Assembly (NCBI GenBank): GCA_031265205.1
Contig: JAISCZ010000053.1
Span: 1 to 32,792 of the forward strand
Direction: 5' to 3'
DNA: 32,792 nt
DNA from: Deltaproteobacteria bacterium
Lineage (GTDB): Bacteria; Desulfobacterota; Desulfarculia; Adiutricales; Adiutricaceae
Part shown: in pieces, positions 16,446-25,542 of the stretch
Position numbering within the stretch: position 1 is the stretch's first letter
How the letters are laid out: every line of letters begins with the position of its first letter
Program-made: the position numbers and the translations under genes
The notes under the pieces: generated by a model
What the model was told of the DNA's origin: nothing
The model's input: only the letters and a program-made list of their open reading frames with translations
The model's database searches: none

Positions 16446-17102
16446 TTAAAGGGGGGAGTCGAGGGCCCGCCAGAAATCTTGGGGAGAATCCAAAACGATC
16501 CGCGCGCCGCCCTCTCGGACGGCCGCGGCGCCCTGAAAGCCCCAGCTAACCCCCACGGGAAAGAAGCCCACCGCCGTCGCGAGGGCCATGTCGACGCGCG
16601 AGTCCCCGAAATAGTAAATATCCTCGGGGGAGCGGCCCAGGGCCCGCGCCGCTTCCAGGGCGCCCTCAGGGTTGGGTTTAGGGGGACGGGAGGGCGAGAC
16701 TCCCAGAATGATTTGGAAGACGTTGGGAAAATAGTGGGTCGTCACGGTCACGGCGTTTTCGTGATCCTTGTTGGAAAGGACCCCGAGGGGCCAGCCGCGG
16801 GCTTGGAACTCTTTAAAAAAAAGGGGGATTCCGGGGTAGGGGACGGTTTTCTCCAACTGGCGGGCGGCGTAATCCTCTTTGAAGGCCGCTTGGGCCTTCC
16901 GGCGGGTCTCCTCGTCCCGGGCCTTTTCCGGGAGGGCGACGCGAATGAGATTGGAAATGCCGTTTCCCACCATGCTTCTTACGCTCGCGGCGTCGCGCGC
17001 GGGGAATCCCAAGCTTTTAAGGGCGCGGTTGAGGCTGGCGCGCAAATCGGCCAGGGTGTTTAAGATAGTGCCGTCCAAATCGAAGAGAGCCGCCGGAGTC
17101 AT
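16446..17102 (-). CDS. HAD-superfamily phosphatase, phosphoglycolate phosphatase-like
   Basis: The 218-residue product starts MTPAALFDLDGTILNTL, with the nucleophile Asp in DxDGT. It continues with a cap region, motif II VLSNKD, motif III KPNPEGAL and motif IV YYFGDSRVDMATA-like (YFGDSRVDMALATA). This order and length fit the Gph branch of HAD hydrolases; the substrate is not determined by sequence. The frame stays open for another 211 codons upstream, but that part reads as low-complexity Pro/Phe/Arg across the polypurine tract, and the DxD start is at the normal distance from ATG 17102. It is the first gene of a minus-strand operon with coaE and rarA. Confidence 0.85.
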   Translation of the reverse strand: MTPAALFDLDGTILNTLADLRASLNRALKSLGFPARDAASVRSMVGNGISNLIRVALPEKARDEETRRKAQAAFKEDYAARQLEKTVPYPGIPLFFKEFQARGWPLGVLSNKDHENAVTVTTHYFPNVFQIILGVSPSRPPKPNPEGALEAARALGRSPEDIYYFGDSRVDMALATAVGFFPVGVSWGFQGAAAVREGGARIVLDSPQDFWRALDSPL

Positions 17103-17357
17103 GGAGTCGCGCGGGGAAGGGCGCGCCCCGCGGCGCGTTTGGGGGATAAATGGGAGCGAGGGGAGAAAGGCGAAAGGAAAGGCCGCGCGGGGCGCGGCGC
17201 CGGTAAGGCGCGGGGGCCCGGCGGGCCGAAGGGGGAAAAGGCGCCACTTGGGCTTTGGGGAAAGGAAAGCTTGGGCGTCCCGCGCGCCTTTAGGCCGCGC
17301 GCGTTTCTTTAAGGGGGCGCTTTCCCGTGGGGCCTCTCCCCGCGAGTTCTTTTCCCT

Positions 17358-17363
17358 ATTATA
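17358..17363 (-). promoter_or_regulatory. probable -10 (TATAAT) for the phosphatase-coaE-rarA operon
   Basis: GCGCTATAATAG on the minus strand contains a consensus -10. The -35 at the expected distance (TTCCGC) is weak. The leader would be about 250 bases. The same GCGCTATAAT string occurs upstream of the gene ending at 27402. Confidence 0.4.
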
Positions 17364-17392
17364 GCGCGGCGCGCGCGCGGGCGGAAGAACGA

Positions 17393-17580
17393 GGGGGGAT
17401 CTGGGGGGGAGCTGGGGGGGATCTTGGGCTGGGAGGGAAAGGCCGGGCTGGGAGAAAGGAGATGAGGTCAGAGGAGAGGGGGAGAAAGAGGGGAAAGGGA
17501 AGAGGAAGGGGATAAGGGAGAAGGGGGAGAAAGGGATAAGGAAAAGGGAGAGAAAGAGAGGAAAAAAGAGACAGGGAGGC
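17393..17580 (+). other. G-quadruplex motif followed by polypurine tract
   Basis: Plus-strand runs of 6, 7, 7, 3, 3 and 3 G between 17393 and 17437 are separated by loops of 1-5 bases, meeting the usual G4 rule. From about 17452 to 17580 the plus strand is almost only A and G, with a few isolated pyrimidines. Such a tract can form triplex or R-loop structures. Confidence 0.75.
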
Positions 17581-17767
17581 GCTGGAGGGGGAGGCAAAAA
17601 TTGCCCCCGCGCTGGGGCGGCCCCCCGCGCGGGGCGCGGGGGGCCTTGAGGCGAGGATGTGGGGCGGCGGGAGGTTAATCTGGCGCGCCTTTTGCTAATA
17701 GCTTTGTCCGGGAAACCAGTTTTGTCTTGAGCCACGCTTATTTTGGTTTCCCCTAAGGGAGGAAATT

Positions 17768-18736
17768 ATGGACGAATACGCTGAAGCGCTCCCCTTGGCG
17801 GGAAGCGGCTTGATGGCGCGCGACGAATTAAGCGTCAAAGCGCGCGTTCTGGAAGGCGAAACGCTCTTCGGGGCGGGCGATTTGGCGGGGGCGGACCGTC
17901 TCTTTAAGGAATTAATCGAGGAATGCCCCGGGAACGTCCAGGCCCTCAACAATCTCGCCGTGGTCGCCCTCGCCCGGGGCGAGCGAGACGCGGCGCGGGG
18001 GTATCTGCGAGAGGCCGTGGCCATCAACCCGGAATTTTTGGAGGCCCGCTATAACTTGGCGGAAATCTACGCCCTGGAGGAAAAATACGCCAAGGCGTCC
18101 GCGGAACTCAAGGCCATTTTGCGTTTCAAGCCCGACGATATCCCCACCGTGAAGAGGTTGGCCCAGATTTACCTCAAAATGGGCGACGGCCAGAAGGCCC
18201 AGGAGCTATTGGGGGGATCGGGCAATCTCCGGGCCCTTAAGGGCTTTATTGATTCCCTGTGGCTGGGCGTGAAGTTCTACGCCGCCGCCGACGGCTTAAG
18301 CGCCCGCGAGCGGCTGGAAAAGCTCATGCTGGCCGTCTTAAAGCTCATCGACGGCCAGGACGGGCGCAGCCAGGTCTTCCGCCTGGTGGGGGAAGACCCG
18401 GAGACCGGGGAAAAGGTCGTTTTGGAAAAGCTCGCCGAGAGTTTCTATTACCAGGAGTCGCGGGAGTTCGCGGAGGCCGCGCGAGCCGCGGGGGACGAGG
18501 AGGCCGGGGAGCTGATCCTAACCGTCGGGGAGCACGAGGACTGGCGCCTTTTTCACCGAAAGCTCCGCGACGAGATGCGGGCCGAGGGCGGCTGCCTGGG
18601 CGATTTTACCCAGACCAAAAAAGTTTTGCGCCGGAACCCGGAGTTCCAAAAATACAACCTGGAGCTGACCCTCAGGTATTTTTTAAATAACGTGGGGCCC
18701 TGCGACTGCCACGTTCTGAGGGCCGTCCTGGTCTAG
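17768..18736 (+). CDS. TPR-repeat protein
   Basis: The 322-residue product has at least four tetratricopeptide units in residues 25-160 (for example NVQALNNLAVVALARGERDA, FLEARYNLAEIYALEEKYAK and TVKRLAQIYLKMGDGQKAQE), a fold for protein-protein contacts. The rest is not recognised: it is acidic and helical, with GEHEDWRLFHRKLRDEM and a C-terminal NNVGPCDCHVLRAVLV that could bind a metal. No signal peptide or membrane segment is seen, so it is probably cytoplasmic. The start is supported by GGGAGG seven bases before the ATG. It is followed 28 bp later by a methyltransferase gene, which suggests a functional pair. Confidence 0.8.
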   Translation: MDEYAEALPLAGSGLMARDELSVKARVLEGETLFGAGDLAGADRLFKELIEECPGNVQALNNLAVVALARGERDAARGYLREAVAINPEFLEARYNLAEIYALEEKYAKASAELKAILRFKPDDIPTVKRLAQIYLKMGDGQKAQELLGGSGNLRALKGFIDSLWLGVKFYAAADGLSARERLEKLMLAVLKLIDGQDGRSQVFRLVGEDPETGEKVVLEKLAESFYYQESREFAEAARAAGDEEAGELILTVGEHEDWRLFHRKLRDEMRAEGGCLGDFTQTKKVLRRNPEFQKYNLELTLRYFLNNVGPCDCHVLRAVLV

Positions 18737-18764
18737 CGCGGGGCGGCGCGAGAAGGATTTAGCC

Positions 18765-19376
18765 ATGGGCTTCAACCCGAACCAATTATTGAACAATCCC
18801 GCGAGCCTTCTCTCCATTCGGAGCCAGGCCATCGCGGCCCAGTCCCAGGAGCCGGCCGCGCCCGTCCCGCCCCCGCCCTACGACAAGGGCCTGTACCGCG
18901 ACGCCTACAGCCGCCTGGGGCTCTTAAGGATCGACAACGTGGCGGACCTCGGCTGCGGGGTCGGGAACTTTACCGGGGTCATGACGGAAAAGAAGCAGCG
19001 CCCCGAGGTCTATCTGGGGGTGGACAGTAGCCACGCCAACGTGAAGGTCGCCAAGGCCGCCTATCCGGGTTGGAATTTTATCTACGGGGACTTCAACAGC
19101 CCCCAGGTCCGCCAGGAGTACGAGCGCTACGACGCCTATCTCCTGTTGGGAGTCTTGGACGTCATTGAGGACGATTTGGGATTTCTGGAGAGCGCGCCTT
19201 CCGGCAAGCCCATCCTCTTTTCCGCGCCGCGCGCCCCCAAGGAAGGATCCCTTCGGCATTTCCCGGACATGTACGCCATCCGGGAGCGCTACAGCGGCCT
19301 TCTGTCCGTGAAAACGGTCGGGCGTTTTCGGTCCGCGGAGGCCGACTATAGCATGGTCGTGGGCGTCCGCTGGTAG
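18765..19376 (+). CDS. SAM-dependent methyltransferase, small class I
   Basis: The 203-residue product has motif I NVADLGCGVGNFTG (about residues 58-71), an acidic motif II end YLGVDSSHANVKVAK, motif III YGDFNSPQ and a motif IV-like YDAYLLLGVLDVIEDD. This is the Rossmann core of class I methyltransferases. The N-terminal 45 residues are Pro/Gln-rich. The substrate is not evident. AGAAGGA lies 7 bases before the ATG. It follows the TPR gene after 28 bp and ends before a possible terminator hairpin. Confidence 0.8.
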   Translation: MGFNPNQLLNNPASLLSIRSQAIAAQSQEPAAPVPPPPYDKGLYRDAYSRLGLLRIDNVADLGCGVGNFTGVMTEKKQRPEVYLGVDSSHANVKVAKAAYPGWNFIYGDFNSPQVRQEYERYDAYLLLGVLDVIEDDLGFLESAPSGKPILFSAPRAPKEGSLRHFPDMYAIRERYSGLLSVKTVGRFRSAEADYSMVVGVRW

Positions 19377-19380
19377 CTCG

Positions 19381-19409
19381 CCCGCGGTTTCGCCCGCGGG
19401 GTATTATTT
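19381..19409 (+). terminator. possible terminator hairpin after the methyltransferase gene
   Basis: CCCGCGG (19381-19387) pairs with CCGCGGG (19394-19400) over a 6-nt loop and is followed by GTATTATTTC. The U-tract is interrupted, so this is a moderate candidate. Confidence 0.4.
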
Positions 19410-19445
19410 CTGGGAGACGCGCGACTTTGAGGTTTAAAATAGCTT

Positions 19446-20366
19446 ATGAGCCTTTCGCCCCGCAAAATGGCCCAGGTGGCCCAAATAGGCTTGGAGCGCG
19501 CCCGCGCGGACGCTTTTATTTTCGCCCACCACTATCAGCGCGCGGAAATTAAGGGCCTCGCCGACGCGGTCGGGGGCTCGCGCGATTTATGGCGCGCCGT
19601 ATTAAATATGGAGCGCGCGGCGGTCGTGGTCTGCGGCGTGGATTTTATGGCGGAAACGGCCAGGCGCCTCCGGCCCGACATAAACGTTTTAGTTCCCCGG
19701 GAAGACGCCCTCTGCCCCTACGCCCAAAGGGTCGGGGCCCGCGAGCTTTTGGCCGCCAGGGGCGCGCGGCCCGCTCGCCTTATAGCCGCGGAAACGAAGG
19801 CCAGCGCGGCGGTTAAGGAAATGGCCGATCTCCTCCTGGACCCGGAAGAGGAGGCGCCTTTAAGGGTCGCGCGCGGCGCGGCGCCCCTCCTCGCGCTCCC
19901 GAGCTACCGCCTTTACCGGGACGGCGCGGTCGCCGACGCGGCGCCCCCGGGGGCGCCGCGGTGCCAGATTCACGCCCAGATAAGCCTCGAAGAGACGAGG
20001 GAGGCCCAAAGGCGCTATCCCGGGGCTCTCTTGGCCGTCAACTCCCTGTGCCTTCCGTCCGTCCGGGAGAGCGCCGATTTTAGCGGCGACAGCGCGGCTT
20101 TGTGGGAGTATTGCGCGGCGCGCGCCGAAAGGGAGATTATTCTGGTCGCGGAGAGCGGCTTGCGGGAATCCCTTTTGGAAAAGTTTCCCGGAAGCGCGCT
20201 CCGCGAGGTGGAAACGGAAATGTTCTGCCCCAACATGAAACTTACCAATATCAAGGACGTTTTGCGGGTCTTGGAGGCTTGCCCCTCGCCCGCCCAGGGG
20301 AATTTGGGCGCGGTTTCTTGGGGCGCGCCCGGCGAAAGCTTGCCCGAGGGAGGAGCGGTCTTTTGA
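19446..20366 (+). CDS. NadA-like [4Fe-4S] protein, divergent from quinolinate synthase
   Basis: The 306-residue product follows the NadA layout: AHHYQ (His28, Tyr30), GLADAVGGS (Ser45), CGVDFMAETA, and three cysteines at the positions of the NadA cluster ligands (Cys90 in DALCPYA, Cys173 in CQIH, Cys261 in FCPNMK), so a [4Fe-4S] cluster is likely. Residues conserved in true NadA are changed: the Tyr-x-Asn of the YxNTSAxVK block reads E-T-K (AAETKASAAVK), and the HPE motif reads NSL (AVNSLCLPS). In NadA these contact the triose and iminoaspartate substrates. No nadB or nadC is in the window. It overlaps the desulfurase gene by four bases (TTGA). It may be a divergent quinolinate synthase, but a different reaction is more likely. 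Fold sure, function uncertain. Confidence 0.8.
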   Translation: MSLSPRKMAQVAQIGLERARADAFIFAHHYQRAEIKGLADAVGGSRDLWRAVLNMERAAVVVCGVDFMAETARRLRPDINVLVPREDALCPYAQRVGARELLAARGARPARLIAAETKASAAVKEMADLLLDPEEEAPLRVARGAAPLLALPSYRLYRDGAVADAAPPGAPRCQIHAQISLEETREAQRRYPGALLAVNSLCLPSVRESADFSGDSAALWEYCAARAEREIILVAESGLRESLLEKFPGSALREVETEMFCPNMKLTNIKDVLRVLEACPSPAQGNLGAVSWGAPGESLPEGGAVF

Positions 20367-21508
20367 TTTATTTAGACAACGGGGCGACCAGTTTTCCGAA
20401 ACCGCCCGGGGTGTTGGAGGCCGTCTTGGCGGCCCTCTCCCAGCCCGCCTCCCCCGGTCGGAGCGGGCATCGGCCCGCCCACGAGGCCGCCAAGACGGTT
20501 TATCGGGCCCGGCGGAACCTTGGCGCGCTCTTGGGCTTCCCGAACCTGGAAAGGGTGGCCTTTACCCCCAACGTCACCGTGGCCATCAATCTGGCCTTAA
20601 ACGGCTTTCGTTTCCGCGCGGGAGACCGGATAATCTCCAGCGCCCTGGAGCACAATTCCGTGGCGCGGCCCCTTAAGCTCTTAACGGAGACGGCGGGGGT
20701 AATCTGGGATCTTGTCTATCCAAGGGAGGACGGGCTCGTCCACGCCGCGGATTTCGGGAAGGCTATCCGCCCCGAGACCCGTCTCGCGGCGGTTTGCCAC
20801 GCCTCCAACGTCACCGGGGCCATCGCCCCGGCGCGGGAGATCAAAGAGGCCCTGGGGGATATTCCCCTCCTTTTGGACGTCGCCCAGAGCGCGGGATCTC
20901 TTTCCTTGGGGGATCTGGGCTCTTACGCGGATCTCGTGGCCTTCACGGGCCACAAAGGGCTTTTGGGCCCCACGGGGACGGGGGGCCTCTGGATTCGGGA
21001 GGGCCTCCCCACGCGGCCTTTGGCCGTGGGGGGCAGCGGGAGCCGCTCGGAGAGCTTAGAGCACCCCGACTTTCTCCCGGACGCCTTGGAGGCCGGGACC
21101 TTAAACGTCCACGGCCTCGCCGGCCTGGCCGCCGGGGTCGACTTTATCTTGGAAAAAGGGGCCGCCGCCGTCCGCGCGGGGGAGATGGAGCTTTTGGCGA
21201 CTTTCCTGGACGCTTTGGGCGCCGTTCCCACCGCGACCGTCTTAGGCCGCGCGATTCCCATCGCCAAGAGGGTGGCGACGGTCTCCCTGAACCTCAGGGG
21301 CTGGTCCTCTTCGGATCTCGCGGCCCGCCTGGAAAAGGATTATGGTATTATGACGCGCGCGGGGCTCCACTGCGCCCCCCTGGCCCACCGGGCCATGGGG
21401 ACCTTTCCCGGGGGCGCCGTCCGCTTTTCCTTCGGGGCCTTCAATAGCCCCGGCGAGGCCCTGGAGGCCGCGCGGGCCCTGGCCGCCTTGGGGAAGGAAA
21501 AAAATTAG
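20363..21508 (+). CDS. class V aminotransferase-fold cysteine desulfurase family protein
   Basis: The start is TTG 20363, overlapping the preceding TGA (TTGA) and preceded by GGGAGGAG; the product then begins MIYLDNGATSFPKPPGV, as desulfurases do. A longer frame beginning at 20102 only overlaps the NadA-like gene. The 381-residue product has the PLP Lys198 in FTGHKGLLGPTGTGG, His in ALEHNSVARPL, Asp/Gln in LLDVAQSAG, and Cys337 in RAGLHCAPLAHR, the compact active-site loop of the shorter family (TIGR01977 type as I remember it). It releases sulfur (or selenium) from cysteine (or selenocysteine) and keeps it as a persulfide. The neighbouring DUF3343 protein could be the acceptor, and the NadA-like protein could receive its cluster. 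Confidence 0.88.
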   Translation: MIYLDNGATSFPKPPGVLEAVLAALSQPASPGRSGHRPAHEAAKTVYRARRNLGALLGFPNLERVAFTPNVTVAINLALNGFRFRAGDRIISSALEHNSVARPLKLLTETAGVIWDLVYPREDGLVHAADFGKAIRPETRLAAVCHASNVTGAIAPAREIKEALGDIPLLLDVAQSAGSLSLGDLGSYADLVAFTGHKGLLGPTGTGGLWIREGLPTRPLAVGGSGSRSESLEHPDFLPDALEAGTLNVHGLAGLAAGVDFILEKGAAAVRAGEMELLATFLDALGAVPTATVLGRAIPIAKRVATVSLNLRGWSSSDLAARLEKDYGIMTRAGLHCAPLAHRAMGTFPGGAVRFSFGAFNSPGEALEAARALAALGKEKN

Positions 21509-21533
21509 CGTCCCTTCGCGAGAAAAGAAATTT

Positions 21534-21803
21534 ATGGATTCAGGCAGCGGGGAAATCATACTGGTCTTCGCTTCCAATACCCGGATTTTAAGCGCCGAGG
21601 ATTTTTTGGAGGAGAGGAGCGCGCCCTTTGTCCTCATCCCCGTCCCCAAAGAGGTCAACCCCAATTGCGGCTTGGCCATCAGCTTGGAGGAGGGCGACGC
21701 GGAGGCGGTTTTAAAAGTTTTGGCGGAGGCGGGACTTTTGCCCGAATCCGTTTACTATCGCCGCGGCGACGAGTTTTCCCCACGGGAGTTTCCCTGGGTC
21801 TAG
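21534..21803 (+). CDS. DUF3343 (Se/S carrier-like) protein
   Basis: The 89-residue product has the DUF3343 pattern: an N-terminal strand IILVFASNTRILSAEDFLEE, then FVLIPVPKEVNPNCGLAISL with Cys in the PxxVxxxCGLAI motif that is thought to carry sulfur or selenium. It is encoded 25 bp after the desulfurase gene. DUF3343 genes are known neighbours of this desulfurase type, which supports relay of persulfide from Cys337 of the desulfurase to this Cys. The SD (GAGAAAAG) is weak. Confidence 0.85.
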   Translation: MDSGSGEIILVFASNTRILSAEDFLEERSAPFVLIPVPKEVNPNCGLAISLEEGDAEAVLKVLAEAGLLPESVYYRRGDEFSPREFPWV

Positions 21804-22159
21804 CCCCGCCCCGCGGAGACGGCTCGCGCGCTTTTGTCCGTCCAGGGGCGCCCTGGCGCCGTTCCCGCTTTGGGCGTTCCCACTTTGGGGATTTTAGGCA
21901 AATGGCGCGCCGTCGCGCGACTGTGCTATACTTAAATATAGTATTGGCCATAAAAGCGTCGCGGCGACCCGCGCCTCGCGGGGACGCGCGCGGCGGTTTC
22001 CTTCCCGCTCCTCGCGCGCGCCACCAAAGGGAGAGCCTGGCGCCCGCGCGCCAATCTCGCCTTTCCCCGCCGCGAAATCCCGCCGCGCCCAGACGCCCAA
22101 AAGCCCCTTCGCCCTCCGTTTTAAGGGGGCGAGGCCCAATCCTCCTTGAGGACTAAAAA
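21804..22159. other. intergenic region before the hybrid kinase
   Basis: It contains an extended -10 promoter at 21924-21932. The rest is GC-rich with several short stems. No gene is evident. Confidence 0.5.
21924..21932 (+). promoter_or_regulatory. extended -10 promoter for the hybrid kinase
   Basis: TGTGCTATACTTA contains TG-n-TATACT, an extended -10; no good -35 is needed or seen. The leader to the GTG start would be about 220 bases. Confidence 0.45.
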
Positions 22160-24892
<2,733 letters not shown>

Positions 24893-25542
24893 GGAAAGAA
24901 GGCTCCGCGCGCTCCAAGGGAACGCGCGCGCGTAAAATTTTGGCTTTGTCCCGAAAGAGCGTTTAGGGGCGCTCAGAGCGGCGTATCTCCGTCGGGAACG
25001 CGCCTAAAGCCGTGAGTTCCCTTGCCCTCGTCAAAGAAAAGGAGCGCGCGCCCATGTTTTCCGGAAGCGTTGAAGCTGACTAAGGCCTTTCCTTTCTCAA
25101 CCCTAACGTTGTCGATTTTGGCGAGGACGCTTTCCCCGTCAACGCCATTGGGCGCGTTGTTGGCGCGTTTCGCGATATAGAGCGGAGGAATTGAGCCAAA
25201 GGGTCAGTCTCCGCGAGATCAAAGGAAAGTTGGCGGCGCTTCGCGGACTGCCGAAAATGACTTTTTTCGACTGGATGTTTAACTGAACGCGCGCGGCGCG
25301 GGAAATTCGCGATTTATTTTGGCGACGGCGCGCCATGGCGATAGGGGAGCGTCTCTTTGGCAAAGTGGGGATAATTGTCGTTAGAACGCGTCGCCAGGGC
25401 CTCCTCGGATCCCCTTCGCGTCAATCCCGTTTGAGGCGATTGGTCCGGTCTTCCGGATTTTTTAAAGCGCGGAAGATCGTCAAGAGACTGGCGGACTCTC
25501 CTCGCGCGATGTTTTGGAGTCCGGTCGACCGAGAGATTGGGT
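24893..25542. other. decayed intergenic region with one gene remnant
   Basis: After a CG-rich stem (GCGCGC pairs near 24910-24935, then TAAAATTTT) that may terminate the kinase transcript, the region holds the remnant at 24973-25203. From 25204 to 25542 I see no supported gene on either strand. Confidence 0.5.
24973..25203 (-). pseudogene. remnant encoding a C-terminal domain homologous to the partial gene at the right edge
   Basis: A minus-strand frame of 76 codons without a start codon, closed upstream by TGA (25204-25206), encodes AKIDNVRVEKGKALVSF then NASGKHGRALLFFDE and ends FRRVPDGDTPL. The right-edge gene encodes AKINNIKFENGHALVHF then KTYRKHGHIKLFFED and FRLLPSIDKK. The colinear identities (AKI-N, E-G-ALV-F, KHG, LFF, FR, P) leave little doubt of homology. 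This copy uses GC-rich codons like the chromosome, while the right-edge gene is AT-rich. The upstream part of the gene is missing or destroyed. The domain's function is unknown to me. Confidence 0.65.

Larger units (their letters stand above)
17103..17767. other. divergent intergenic region with G-quadruplex and polypurine tract
   Basis: The spacer lies between the HAD phosphatase (leftward) and the TPR gene (rightward). It contains a perfect -10 (17358-17363), a G-quadruplex motif (17393-17437) and a roughly 130-bp polypurine stretch (17452-17580). The open leftward frame through it is compositional and I do not call it coding. Confidence 0.7.

Noticed and set aside
17103..17735. A 211-codon N-terminal extension of the HAD phosphatase in an open frame
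   Set aside because: It is Pro/Phe/Arg low complexity read across the polypurine tract; the DxDGT motif sits at the normal distance from ATG 17102.
20102..20362. Longer start for the desulfurase
   Set aside because: The extra 87 codons lie fully inside the NadA-like gene and are Arg/Gly-rich; the TTG start at 20363 gives the family-typical N-terminus with a good SD.
20363..21508. DndA desulfurase of a phosphorothioation system linked to the HerA cluster
   Set aside because: No DndBCDE-like genes are present; the active-site loop and DUF3343 neighbour fit the other desulfurase type, and the HerA cluster lies on the other strand 8 kb away.
25139..25363. A 74-codon minus-strand frame over the remnant
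   Set aside because: It is in a different frame from the segment homologous to the right-edge gene and has no recognisable protein features.
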